Assembly (NCBI GenBank): GCA_017410445.1
Contig: JAFQQU010000297.1
Coordinates: 1-37,866 of the forward strand
Direction of reading: 5' to 3'
DNA: 37,866 nucleotides
Source: Clostridia bacterium
Lineage (GTDB): Bacteria > Bacillota > Clostridia > Christensenellales > Aristaeellaceae
The notes beneath the pieces are model-generated. The model searched no databases, had not been told where the DNA came from, and worked only from the letters and a program-made list of their open reading frames with translations. The translations under genes were made by a program, and so were the position numbers. Position 1 is the stretch's first letter, and each line of letters opens with the position of its first letter. Below, piece by piece: positions 16,698 to 25,873 of this stretch.

Positions 16698-18214
16698 TGT
16701 TCATGGGAACAGCTTCATCGGTGGGCAAATCCATGCTGTGCGCGGCGGTACTGCGCATCATGAAGCAGGACGGTTATTCCGTCGCGCCGTTCAAATCTCA
16801 GAACATGGCGCTCAACTCCTTTGCCACCAAGGAAGGGCTTGAAATGGGGCGGGCGCAGGTCACGCAGGCGGAGGCGGCAGGCCTTGAGCCTTCCGTGCGC
16901 ATGAATCCGGTACTGCTCAAGCCGACTTCCGACAGAAGATCGCAGGTCATCGTGGGCGGCAAGCCCATCGGTACCATGTCAGCCATGGAATATGACAAGT
17001 TCAAGCCTCAGCTGCGCGAGATGATCAGAGAGATCTACGATGATCTGGAAAAGGACGTAGATGTCGTCGTCATTGAAGGCGCGGGCAGTCCGGCCGAGAT
17101 TAATCTGAAGAAGGGCGATATCGTTAATATGTCCATGGCGAAGACGGCGGATGCGCCGGTGATCCTGATCGGCGATATCAATCCGGGCGGCGTATTCGCA
17201 TCGCTCTACGGCACGGTCAAACTGCTGGACGAAGAAGAACAGAAGCGCATCAAGGGTATTGTCATCAATAAATTCAGAGGCGACGTAAAAATCCTCGAAC
17301 CGGGTCTGAAGATGATTGAGGATTTGCTGAACATCCCGGTGATCGGCGTCATCCCGTGGATGGACATTGACATGGAAGATGAAGACAGCGTGACCGAGCG
17401 CTTCACCCAGCGCAGTGGAAAAGGGCAGATCCGCACCGCCATCGTGCGGCTTCCGCATATTTCCAACTTCACGGACTTCAATCTGCTGGGCAATGAGGCG
17501 GACGTTTCGGTGTATTACGCTACCCGCGCTTCGGAACTGCAGGATGCGGACATCATCATCCTGCCCGGCACGAAAAACACCATTGAAGATCTGAACTGGC
17601 TCAAGCAGCACGGTCTGGCGGACGAGATCATCCGTCACAGCCGCAAGGGCGGCATGGTCATCGGTATTTGCGGCGGCTATCAGATGCTGGGGCAGTCGCT
17701 TCACGATCCGCTGCACACCGAATCCCGCATTCCCGAAATGGCGGGGCTGGGGCTGCTGGACTTCTCCGTCACCTTCAACAAGGACAAGACCACCGTGCAG
17801 GCAAACGGCGTGATTGACTGCAAGGAAGGATGGATGCAGGAGCTGAACGGCATTCTGTTGGACGGATATGAGATTCATTCGGGCGTGAACACCTTTGGCG
17901 AACACTGCGTGCCGTTCCTTAGGCTCAATGGCCGCGAGGAAATTGATGGCATCACCAACAAACAGGGCAATATCATCGGCTCGTATTTGCACGGCATTTT
18001 TGATACAGGTTCTTTCTGGCGCGCGCTGATCAATCGCATCCGCGTGCAGAAGGGCATGGATGTAAATGACGAAGAAGTGCTGACCATCCAACAGTTCCGC
18101 GACCGGGAGTTTGATCGGCTAGCGACTATTGTTCGGCAGAATATCGATATGGAATCTGTGTATAAGATTGTGCGCGGCGAGGAAGTGCCCTGCGGACGGT
18201 GGGACAATGATTAA
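16679..18214 (+). CDS. cobQ: Cobyric acid synthase CobQ/CbiP
   Basis: ATP- and glutamine-dependent amidase converting adenosylcobyrinic acid a,c-diamide into adenosylcobyric acid (side chains b, d, e and g). 511 residues. N-terminal dethiobiotin-synthetase-like P-loop domain: GTASSVGKSMLCAA, KSQNMALNS, VIEGAGSPAEINL. C-terminal class I glutamine amidotransferase domain with nucleophile Cys331 in GICGGYQMLG and His438 in SYLHGIFD. An AGGA site lies before the ATG. It overlaps cobD by 19 bases and cbiA by 8, consistent with tight translational coupling in the B12 operon. Confidence 0.96.
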   Translation: MRGKSLMFMGTASSVGKSMLCAAVLRIMKQDGYSVAPFKSQNMALNSFATKEGLEMGRAQVTQAEAAGLEPSVRMNPVLLKPTSDRRSQVIVGGKPIGTMSAMEYDKFKPQLREMIREIYDDLEKDVDVVVIEGAGSPAEINLKKGDIVNMSMAKTADAPVILIGDINPGGVFASLYGTVKLLDEEEQKRIKGIVINKFRGDVKILEPGLKMIEDLLNIPVIGVIPWMDIDMEDEDSVTERFTQRSGKGQIRTAIVRLPHISNFTDFNLLGNEADVSVYYATRASELQDADIIILPGTKNTIEDLNWLKQHGLADEIIRHSRKGGMVIGICGGYQMLGQSLHDPLHTESRIPEMAGLGLLDFSVTFNKDKTTVQANGVIDCKEGWMQELNGILLDGYEIHSGVNTFGEHCVPFLRLNGREEIDGITNKQGNIIGSYLHGIFDTGSFWRALINRIRVQKGMDVNDEEVLTIQQFRDREFDRLATIVRQNIDMESVYKIVRGEEVPCGRWDND

Positions 18215-19559
18215 GAAGGCTGGAAGAATCCTGATTGCCGGAACGGGCAGCGGATGCGGCAAGACTACTGTGGTCTGTGCGATTCTGCAGGCACTCAAAA
18301 ATCGCGGGCTGGATGTTGCTTCTTTCAAGTGTGGGCCCGATTATATCGACCCCATGTTCCATTCGGAGATCATCGGTACGCCCAGCACCAATCTTGATCT
18401 GTACTTTGCGGGCGAAGAACTTGCCCGGGGACTTTTTCTGAAACATTCGGCTGAGCTGAACGTTATCGAGGGCGTGATGGGCTACTATGACGGTTTATCC
18501 ATGCAGTCAGCGGAATCCTCCAGCTGGCATGTGGCGCAGACGCTTGAAGCTCCCGCAATTCTGATCGTGAACGGACAGGGGATGGCGCTGTCCACCGCCG
18601 CAGTCGTCAAGGGGTTTCAGGCCATGCGTAGTCCCAGCGGCATTGCGGGCGTTATTCTGAACCGGGTGTCGCCCATGACGTATCCGCAGCTGAAAGCAGT
18701 CATCGAGCAGGAATGCAGCGTGCATGTTTACGGTTATATGCCGACCAACGAAGCATGTAGTTTGGAAAGCCGCCATCTGGGCCTTGTAACCGCGCAGGAA
18801 GTATCCGATTTGCAGGAAAAGATGCAGACGCTGGCAGCGCAGGCCGAAAAGAGCATCGAATTGGATAGACTGATCGACCTGATGAAAGCACAGCCTGCGA
18901 TGGAAGCGGATATTCCCGTTGCAAGCAAGATCGCCAGTGTGCGCATTGCCGTGGCAAAGGATAAGGCGTTCTGCTTCTATTATCGGGACAATCTGGAATT
19001 GCTGGAGGAACTGGGCGCGACGCTCATTCCCTTCTCGCCGTTAGAAGACAAGGAACTGCCAGAGTGCGATGGATTGTATCTGGGCGGCGGCTATCCGGAA
19101 CTGTATACCGAACAGCTTTCACAGAACATCTCCATGCGGGAATCGGTGAAAAACGCTGTGCAGGACGGACTTCCGACCATTGCCGAGTGCGGCGGCTTCA
19201 TGTATCTGACAGACCGCATCGCGGATTCGGAAATGGTCGGAGTAATCCATACTGGGTGCAGGGATATGAAGAGGCTGGTGCGGTTCGGATATGCGGAGCT
19301 TTCAGCAGATAAAGACAGTCTGCTCTTCTCAAAAGGAGATATTGTGCGTGGACATGAGTTTCATCATTGGGACGCGGTTCTGCCCGGGAACGATCTGACA
19401 GGCAAAAAGACTTCCGGGCGCAGCTGGCAGTGCGCTTATGCAACGGATACCCTGTATGCGGGCTATCCGCATCTGTATTTCCGAAGCAATCCGGCGCTTG
19501 CTGAGCGGTTTGTTCTCCGATGTTATGAGAGGAGGCTTTTGCGTGAACACGGAAAATGA
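18207..19559 (+). CDS. cbiA: Cobyrinic acid a,c-diamide synthase CbiA
   Basis: ATP-dependent amidation of the a and c side chains of cobyrinic acid using glutamine, the step before cobalt reduction and adenosylation. 450 residues from ATG 18207, which overlaps the cobQ stop by 8 bases; an earlier in-frame start inside cobQ has no ribosome site. P-loop domain: GTGSGCGKTTVVCAI, FKCGPDYIDPMFH, VIEGVMGYYDG. C-terminal amidotransferase domain: GGGYPELY, nucleophile Cys328 in AECGGFMYL, and RGHEFHHW with the general base. Full length. Confidence 0.96.
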   Translation: MIKKAGRILIAGTGSGCGKTTVVCAILQALKNRGLDVASFKCGPDYIDPMFHSEIIGTPSTNLDLYFAGEELARGLFLKHSAELNVIEGVMGYYDGLSMQSAESSSWHVAQTLEAPAILIVNGQGMALSTAAVVKGFQAMRSPSGIAGVILNRVSPMTYPQLKAVIEQECSVHVYGYMPTNEACSLESRHLGLVTAQEVSDLQEKMQTLAAQAEKSIELDRLIDLMKAQPAMEADIPVASKIASVRIAVAKDKAFCFYYRDNLELLEELGATLIPFSPLEDKELPECDGLYLGGGYPELYTEQLSQNISMRESVKNAVQDGLPTIAECGGFMYLTDRIADSEMVGVIHTGCRDMKRLVRFGYAELSADKDSLLFSKGDIVRGHEFHHWDAVLPGNDLTGKKTSGRSWQCAYATDTLYAGYPHLYFRSNPALAERFVLRCYERRLLREHGK

Positions 19560-19833
19560 GAACCTCCATCATCAGTTTTTCCAGAACCGGGAATGCAAGT
19601 ATTTCCCATGCCACAAGGGGATCAATGAAGAAGAATTCAACTGCCTGTTCTGCTATTGCCCGCTGTATGCACTGGGCAGAAAGTGCGGCGGGAACTGCCG
19701 GTACAACGAAAAGGGCAATAAGGCCTGTACGGACTGCACCTTTCCGCATCACAAGGACAATTATATGAAGGTGATTAGCCGATACAGCGAGATCATGGGC
19801 GTCGTTCGACGCTCGGACGAGGAGGATGTATGA
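19543..19833 (+). CDS. Cysteine-rich small-domain protein of the cobalamin cluster
   Basis: 96 residues from GTG 19543, with GAGGAGG 8-9 bases upstream; it overlaps the end of cbiA by 17 bases. Compact cysteine pattern: NRECKYFPCHK, CLFCYCPLY, KCGGNCRY and CTDCTFPHHKDNY, matching the 'cysteine-rich small domain' family often found in clostridial B12 clusters. Probably binds zinc or an Fe-S cluster; function unknown, with roles in cobalt handling or lower-ligand attachment suggested only by position. It ends in an ATGA overlap with cobT. No signal peptide or membrane helix. Confidence 0.87.
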   Translation: MNTENENLHHQFFQNRECKYFPCHKGINEEEFNCLFCYCPLYALGRKCGGNCRYNEKGNKACTDCTFPHHKDNYMKVISRYSEIMGVVRRSDEEDV

Positions 19834-20849
19834 ACGCAAGAGAACAGGCGCAGTGGAAATGGGATCATGTCGCCAAACCGCTGCATTCATTGGGGTTGCT
19901 GGAAGATATGATTGTCAAAATCGCTGGAATCCATGAAACGGCAAATGTTCGCATCGATAAGCGGTGCGCGCTGGTTTTCTGTGCCGATCACGGTGTGGTG
20001 GCGGAGGGCGTTTCCCAGTCGGGCAGCGAGGTGACCCAACTGGTGGCGCAGTCCATTGCCGAAGGAACGGCCAATATTAACCTCATGGCGGGTTTCTCTA
20101 ATGCAGACGTGTATGCGGTGGATATGGGCATGCTGAACCCAGTTCCCGGAACGCTTGATCGGAGAATTGCAGAAGGTACTGCGAATATGGCAAAACAGCC
20201 TGCTATGACTTGCGAACAGGCGCAGAGTGCTCTGCAGGCCGGTATTGATCTGGTGGGAGAAATGAAGGAAAAGGGCTATCAGATCATTTTGACCGGCGAG
20301 ATGGGCATCGGAAATACCACTGCTTCTACAGCTATGTCCTGTGCGCTGCTGGAATTCTCGCCTGAGGGATTGACCGGACGCGGCGCAGGTTTGTCTGATG
20401 CGGGACTTGTACGCAAGCGGAATGCAATTGAGCGGGCGCTGTCTGTGAATCGCCCTGATGCCAATGATCCGGTTGATGTGCTGGCCAAGGTGGGCGGCCT
20501 GGAAATCGCCGGTATGGCGGGTGCGTTTCTGGGCGGCGTGGAGCACCGTGTGCCGGTTATCATTGACGGCGTGATTTCTGCGGTTGCCGCGCTGGTGGCC
20601 GCGCGCATCTGCCCAGAGGCAAAGGATTTTATGCTTCCTTCTCATATGAGCCGCGAACCCGCCGCGCTGCGCATTATGGATGAGCTGGAACTCAAGCCCA
20701 TCATTCATGCCGATATGGCGCTGGGTGAAGGAACCGGCGCGGCGGCGCTGCTACCGCTTCTGGACATGGCGCTGCGCGTTTATCACGGGCCGCACACCTT
20801 CGATGATCTGGGCATGGACGTATACACGCCGCAGGAGGGAAAGAAATGA
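19830..20849 (+). CDS. cobT: Nicotinate-nucleotide:dimethylbenzimidazole phosphoribosyltransferase CobT
   Basis: Transfers phosphoribose from nicotinate mononucleotide to the lower-ligand base, giving alpha-ribazole phosphate, the nucleotide later joined by CobS. 339 residues. Family blocks: KPLHSLGLLEDM, FCADHGVVAEGVSQS, LTGEMGIGNTTASTAM, GRGAGLSDAG, GGLEIAGMAGAFLGG, and catalytic Glu300 in LGEGTGAA. GAGGAGG lies before the ATG; the gene overlaps the Cys-rich gene by 4 bases and cobU by 4 bases. No bluB-type base synthase is nearby, so the lower ligand may be scavenged. Confidence 0.96.
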   Translation: MNAREQAQWKWDHVAKPLHSLGLLEDMIVKIAGIHETANVRIDKRCALVFCADHGVVAEGVSQSGSEVTQLVAQSIAEGTANINLMAGFSNADVYAVDMGMLNPVPGTLDRRIAEGTANMAKQPAMTCEQAQSALQAGIDLVGEMKEKGYQIILTGEMGIGNTTASTAMSCALLEFSPEGLTGRGAGLSDAGLVRKRNAIERALSVNRPDANDPVDVLAKVGGLEIAGMAGAFLGGVEHRVPVIIDGVISAVAALVAARICPEAKDFMLPSHMSREPAALRIMDELELKPIIHADMALGEGTGAAALLPLLDMALRVYHGPHTFDDLGMDVYTPQEGKK

Positions 20850-20990
20850 TCGTATTGATCACGGGCGGCAGCGGCTGCGGAAAATCCACATGGGCAGAAA
20901 AGCTGGTCGCCTCGCTGCCTAAGGAAAAAGAGTATACATCGCCACCATGCAGGTGTACGATGAGGAATCGGTGAAGCGCGTTGAGCGGCA
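20846..20990 (+). pseudogene. cobU: cobU 5' fragment (P-loop part), frameshifted and cut by an insertion
   Basis: CobU phosphorylates adenosylcobinamide and guanylylates the phosphate. Here only the first ~49 codons remain: ITGGSGCGKSTWAEKL is the P-loop. After the KEK codons (to 20929) one base is missing; as written, the frame stops at 20972-20974 after 42 residues. Restoring one base gives VYIATMQVYDEESVKRVERH, the classic CobU YIAT...DEE...RH block, which stops matching at 20990. The rest of the gene resumes at about 26011 with HRAQRTDKGFQTIE. ATGA overlap with cobT and GGAGGG ribosome site are intact, so this was a normal operon gene before the damage. Confidence 0.9.
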
Positions 20991-20993
20991 TGC

Positions 20994-21036
20994 AATCACG
21001 CAGATGTTAATACAATGTCTGCGTGATTCTTTTTTT
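20994..21036 (+). terminator. Strong terminator at the left end of the insertion
   Basis: AATCACGCAGA (20994-21004) and TCTGCGTGATT (21018-21028) form a perfect 11-bp stem followed by C and seven T. It begins four bases after the CobU junction and should stop transcription coming from the B12 operon. Confidence 0.9.
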
Positions 21037-21229
21037 GTATATATGCACAGAAACGGTTGAAAATAGAGGGTAATAGTGACAATTCCGGATAAAAAGTCGC
21101 AGTTTGACTGCTGAATATGTTGATATGGCCGGTTTGGGAATGCTCCCTGCCGGTCTTTCTGCGTTTTAGGGAGAGGAATTTGAGAGAATTATTCCTTGGA
21201 TACTGATAGAATGCACCCGCTCTGGACGA

Positions 21230-21720
21230 TTATAGAAAAACGTCCCGGGTTAAGGGGAATTGTCCAGAATATAAGCTTGCCACTAAGATGAACTCCCAGA
21301 AAAAGACGTGCTTGATGGTGACATAGGGACTGACAATCACCACAGATTCTTTCGAATCAACGACATCATGCAGAAATCGCTTCTGAAACGTGATATGGTC
21401 ATAAATAATATCGTTGCCGAGGACTGCATCCGGCTGATCGGCGGCAACGCTGTAGCCGATACCGGCGTAGCCCTTGAGGCGTTTGCGGTACATTTTCTCC
21501 AGCATGACAGCGTGGTTATCGATGTAATCGTAGACGCGGACTTGGCGTTTCTCTTCGTGCAGGCGATGCAGCCGACCGACATATTGAGCCAGAGTTCCAT
21601 GCCAAGAGATTGGAATTGGTCAGAATTTGCACATGCTGGGCGCGTTTACTGAGCAGAAGGCAGTTTTTGCCGTCTTTGATGCAGTTCATCACATTTTTAA
21701 TAGATCTCCACATGCACAAA
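21230..21720 (-). pseudogene. Decayed C-terminal piece of an SF2 helicase with a PLD-like segment
   Basis: Minus-strand reading gives CIKDGKNCLLLSKRAQHVQILTNS, then after a frame change AQYVGRLHRLHEEKRQVRVYDYID (helicase motif VI, QxxGRxxR), then MLEKMYRKRLKGYAGIGY and FLHDVVDSKESVVIVSPYVTI (phospholipase-D-like nuclease style). The order resembles the end of DEAD/DEAH-box restriction or conflict-system helicases. The N-terminal helicase half is absent, at least one frameshift or short deletion lies near 21590-21610, and the remaining frame ends abruptly at 21230. Clearly a remnant, not a working gene. Confidence 0.75.
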
Positions 21721-21818
21721 GATACTACGACACTGGTTGACATCTTTCGTATTTCAAAATACAATAAATATATATCAAATTCAGCTGTGATTGTATGAAA
21801 ATGAATACAACTGTAAAA

Positions 21819-21833
21819 GTAATTGTCAATTAC
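21819..21833. repeat. Small palindrome upstream of the STAND gene
   Basis: GTAATTG-T-CAATTAC, perfect 7-bp arms, about 105 bases before the STAND start in an AT-rich leader. Possibly an operator; I found no convincing promoter hexamers beside it. Confidence 0.35.
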
Positions 21834-21937
21834 ACAAGGGGAATCAGCAATACATCATTTAATTCTACTATGAATGTAGTATTCCAGACAACATACGAGG
21901 TTCTGCAATAGTGACTCGATACACAAGGAGGCAAAGC

Positions 21938-24900
21938 ATGCTGAGGTCTGTATTTGTATCAAGTACCTTTCAAGATATGCATGGAGAAAGGGATGCGATC
22001 CGAACAAAAGTAACCCCCACAGTGAATGCGATGGCGGAGAAATACGGCGAATCTGTCGCAACATGCGATCTGCGGTGGGGCGTGGATACGTCGGAGATGA
22101 GCGAAGAGGGCAGCGCCCGGAAAGTGCTTGACGTCTGTCTGGACGAGATAGACCGGTGCAGACCGTATATGATCGTCATTCTAGGCTACCGGTATGGATG
22201 GATTCCCGGCAGGGAGTTGATCAAGGGAGCTGTACACGACAAGGACGGCTTTTCCCTGTCGGATGCGGATATCAGCGTAACCGCGCTGGAGGTGGAATAC
22301 GGCGCGCTGTCCGCAGCCGATCTGGACCGTACACTGTTCTACTTCCGGGAAATCGATGGCTCCTGCGATGCGGTCTATCAGGCCGAAACAGCGCAGCACC
22401 GTCAGCGGCTGGAAGCGCTCAAGACCCGGATTCTGTCTCGCCCGGGAGCCCATGTCCGCACCTATCACGTTCGTTTGGGCGAGGGATATGCGCAGAGCAT
22501 GACCGCTTTTGCCGGCATGGTGACAGAGGATCTGTGTGCGCTGCTTCACAGGGAATGGGAGGAAAACGCCCGGCTGGATGCGTATGCACTGGATCAGAAA
22601 AAACATTGGAATTTGCTGGAAGGCAAGAGAGCTCAGTTCCTTTCAAGAGATGGGCTGCTTTCAGCTTGCCTTGAGCATATGCGCAGCGCAGGGGCCAGAA
22701 TTCTTCTGCGGGGCGCATCCGGCAGCGGAAAGAGCACTCTGCTCAGCCGCATCGGCGATGAGATGCGGCAGGCAGGACAGGTTGCAGTGCCGGTATTCTG
22801 CGGATATACGCCTCTTTGCAGCTCGGGCTTTGACGTGCTGCGGTATATGGTATGGGAATTGGAGCGTTTGCTCTGCTTGCCCCATTTTGCCGACACAGCC
22901 GGAAAACACAGATCCAGCCCCGCAGTCTGGCTGGAGCATATCGACCGACTGCTGGAGCAGTATGAAGCGTCCGGTTTGCCGGAACTCGCCTTCCTGATCG
23001 ATGGTCTGGATCAGCTGATTCAGGACGATATTGCCCGGGAACTCGCTTTCATTCCGCGTCGGAAGGACGGACGCATCCGCTTCGTCGTGAGTACGACATC
23101 CATGGACACGGAGGTCATGGATTTTCGTCAGATCGATGTGGGAGACCTCTCACTTCCGGAGCGCAGACAGGTCATCCGGGGAATCCTGCGTACCCGCCAC
23201 CGCGAACTGGCAGCTGCAGCCATTGAACACCTGGCCGGCAAGGAAAGCGCCCGTCTTCCCCTGTATCTGAGCCTGGTGCTGCAGCGGCTGCTGATGATGA
23301 GCTACGAAGATTTCCGGCACATTGCCGCTACAGGCGATGGAATGAACGCCATCACCGCCTATCAGATGCGCCTGATTGACGCATGTCCCAAGGGGCTGGA
23401 GGACATGTCCGCCTATATTCTGGATCACGCATCCCGACAGATCGGCGGCGCATCCATGCTGGAAGCGGCAACGCTTCTGGCTGTCAGCCGAAGAGGCCTG
23501 CGCCTGACTGATCTGGAAGGATTGATGCACGGGCGCGGAATGGAATGGAAGCCTCTGGACGCCGCAGCCTTCATCCAGTACATGGGTCCCTCTTTCATCC
23601 ATCGCAGCGACGGCCGCATCGACTTTGCCCACAAGAGCATCCGGCAGGGCTTTTTGCTGCGCTGCGGCAATGTGCAGCCCCTTCACAGGGTGTTGGCAAA
23701 ATGGATGCTGGAGCTACCCGAAAACGATGAAGTGCGCGTTCAGGAGCTGGTCTGGCATCTGATTCAGGCCGACATGAAGGAAGAATTTGCCGACACCATC
23801 GCCCTGATGACGCATGACAACATCAATCTCACCGGCATCACCAAGGACGCCGTGGACGCGGTTATGAGCGACGGCGGCGCGTGGATTACGGAAGTGGTGA
23901 AGGAAGTATTTGCACAGAACTCTTTCCCGCATCTGACCCATTTTATCGAATTCCATATCATGTTCAACATCGTCAACAACCGGGCGAATCTGGATATCAA
24001 GCGCCGCCTGGGCGAACTGATGCTCGAGGCGGTACAGAAGCGCTGCGCCATCCATGAAACCTTCGGTGGGATCTGGGAGATCTCCGTGGCATGCGACCGT
24101 CTGGCCGGCATTCACCGCCAATATGAAACCCGGGATCATCTCCTTTTTGCGCAAAAATGCTCCAAACAGAGCCTGATGATCCGCAAACAGCTGTTGAACA
24201 TGATGGCTGAGCTGAATACAGAGGAAAAACAACGCAGGCACTGGCTCAATGAGCTGCAGGCCAGCGGAACGCGTATCCAGCAGACGCCGAGCGCAGAGCA
24301 GCTTCAGGGACTGACGGACGGCTTTATCAGCGAGCTCAGAAGAGGAGTCTGCGTCGTATCGGAGGATATGGCCGCTGCATTGGAATCGGGCGACATAGAG
24401 GAGCAGTTCGAGGCGCTGAAATACCTGCAGGACAGCCTGCGGATGCGCGAAGAAATATATCGCACCAAGGGCGATCATGTGTTTATTGAGGACGATGAGG
24501 TTGAATTGGCGCGTATCTACGGCAGAGCCGTGCAGGTCTGCCTCTCCCTGAAAGACGATAAGTATCTGCGGCTGGCCGGGAAGTACTGCGCCCGCGCGAT
24601 GCAGGTGAGTGAGAACAGTCTGAAAAAGGGAGCTACGCCCGAACGGCTGGAGGGCTGGTGTGCAGCCTGTGTCAGCCTGTCCACATGGCAGAAAACGCAG
24701 CCGGGCGGAATCGCCATGGCGCTGAAAACCTGCCTGAAGTGTCTGCCTGTGCTGGAAAAGCTGGATCTTCAAGCCCGCAGCGTCCAGAGCCAGACAAATC
24801 TGGCCGACGTCTGCAGCCGTATCGGCGATCTGTACAGCGCTCAGGGTGATCGGGCCCGGGCCGAGCAGTTTTATCGCCGGAGTAAAGGGTTGGTACAGGA

Positions 24901-25873
24901 CGTCGCCGCACGCCACAGCAGTCTGGCAGCGGAACGCAACGTAGTTGTCCTCAATCAGAGACTGATCCAGGAGGCGCACATCGATCCGGACGAGGGGCTT
25001 GATCCGGCAATGTCGCAGTTAATCCGCGCCAGCTTCAGCAAAGCACAGGAAATCTTTGTGCAGATGCGATCCCCGGAAGCCTGCGATCATCTGAAGGAGC
25101 TGTATTCAGAGATGATCCGCATGTTTGAGGAGGCGAAACATCTGGATGATACAGTCCGCAAGCGCATCCTGACAGAACTGAAGGTCTGCCTGCTGGAGAA
25201 TCGTCTGCTCGTCCAGAATCAGGATGATGATGATCTGCGCCATGCAGTGATCAAGCTGGCAGAGTTGGCCGAAACGCTGCATTCGGCGCAGGACAGCACG
25301 CTGCAATCCATTCCTCTGCCGCTTCAGGAGCTGCTGACGGGCATAGGAATCACTTCTCAGCGGCTGACCGAGTCGCACGCCAAACGCGCCTGCCAGCTGA
25401 TCCGCCTTGCACTGCAAGTATCTGATGATCTGGTTCAGCGCACGGGCGAGCGGGCGGACCGGGATATACTGGCTGTCACGCTGGCTAAGGCGTCGATGAT
25501 CTTCCTTACCGGCTCGCCGGAGGAATGGCCGAAAATAAACGAGCGGATGCGCGTTACCGCCCTGGAGCTGATGCGCGAAACCGGTGACGAGAAATACACT
25601 CAGATGGTCGCCATGGCGGAGATCGGCAGACAATTCGCTTCCATGAGGAGAGAGGCCTCCGGCCCGGCGTCCGCCCCTCGTTCTGACCGGCCAATCGAAA
25701 AAAAGGCGCCGGCTGAATCGGATGAAATCAGCATTCTGCGCCGCAAAATCGAACAACTGACCGCAGAAAAGGACAGTCTGACCGGCCTGCACACGCTCGC
25801 TGCCCGCCTTCGCCTTGATCGCCAGATCAAAAGCCTGCAGCAGCAGTTGAACCAGCTGTTGGGAGATGCATAA
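21938..25873 (+). CDS. DUF4062-NACHT STAND NTPase, candidate anti-phage defence protein
   Basis: 1311 residues, starting at ATG 21938, 6 bases after AAGGAGG; an in-frame GTG at 21911 lacks a ribosome site. Residues about 2-125: DUF4062 (SVFVSSTFQDMHGERDAI, CDLRWGVDTSE, VILGYRYGW). Residues about 245-420: NACHT-type P-loop ATPase with Walker A GASGSGKST (259-267) and Walker B LAFLIDGLDQL (350-360). Then a winged-helix-like region and a long helical part with TPR-like segments (for example near 955-985, SRIGDLYSAQGDRARAEQFYRRS) and a C-terminal coiled coil (about 1255-1311). STAND proteins act as switch ATPases that oligomerise on sensing a trigger; in bacteria many are Avs-type defence sensors. 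The architecture recalls eukaryotic TEP1/NPHP3/NWD1 proteins. Defence is inferred; no separate effector gene is present. Confidence 0.87.
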   Translation: MLRSVFVSSTFQDMHGERDAIRTKVTPTVNAMAEKYGESVATCDLRWGVDTSEMSEEGSARKVLDVCLDEIDRCRPYMIVILGYRYGWIPGRELIKGAVHDKDGFSLSDADISVTALEVEYGALSAADLDRTLFYFREIDGSCDAVYQAETAQHRQRLEALKTRILSRPGAHVRTYHVRLGEGYAQSMTAFAGMVTEDLCALLHREWEENARLDAYALDQKKHWNLLEGKRAQFLSRDGLLSACLEHMRSAGARILLRGASGSGKSTLLSRIGDEMRQAGQVAVPVFCGYTPLCSSGFDVLRYMVWELERLLCLPHFADTAGKHRSSPAVWLEHIDRLLEQYEASGLPELAFLIDGLDQLIQDDIARELAFIPRRKDGRIRFVVSTTSMDTEVMDFRQIDVGDLSLPERRQVIRGILRTRHRELAAAAIEHLAGKESARLPLYLSLVLQRLLMMSYEDFRHIAATGDGMNAITAYQMRLIDACPKGLEDMSAYILDHASRQIGGASMLEAATLLAVSRRGLRLTDLEGLMHGRGMEWKPLDAAAFIQYMGPSFIHRSDGRIDFAHKSIRQGFLLRCGNVQPLHRVLAKWMLELPENDEVRVQELVWHLIQADMKEEFADTIALMTHDNINLTGITKDAVDAVMSDGGAWITEVVKEVFAQNSFPHLTHFIEFHIMFNIVNNRANLDIKRRLGELMLEAVQKRCAIHETFGGIWEISVACDRLAGIHRQYETRDHLLFAQKCSKQSLMIRKQLLNMMAELNTEEKQRRHWLNELQASGTRIQQTPSAEQLQGLTDGFISELRRGVCVVSEDMAAALESGDIEEQFEALKYLQDSLRMREEIYRTKGDHVFIEDDEVELARIYGRAVQVCLSLKDDKYLRLAGKYCARAMQVSENSLKKGATPERLEGWCAACVSLSTWQKTQPGGIAMALKTCLKCLPVLEKLDLQARSVQSQTNLADVCSRIGDLYSAQGDRARAEQFYRRSKGLVQDVAARHSSLAAERNVVVLNQRLIQEAHIDPDEGLDPAMSQLIRASFSKAQEIFVQMRSPEACDHLKELYSEMIRMFEEAKHLDDTVRKRILTELKVCLLENRLLVQNQDDDDLRHAVIKLAELAETLHSAQDSTLQSIPLPLQELLTGIGITSQRLTESHAKRACQLIRLALQVSDDLVQRTGERADRDILAVTLAKASMIFLTGSPEEWPKINERMRVTALELMRETGDEKYTQMVAMAEIGRQFASMRREASGPASAPRSDRPIEKKAPAESDEISILRRKIEQLTAEKDSLTGLHTLAARLRLDRQIKSLQQQLNQLLGDA

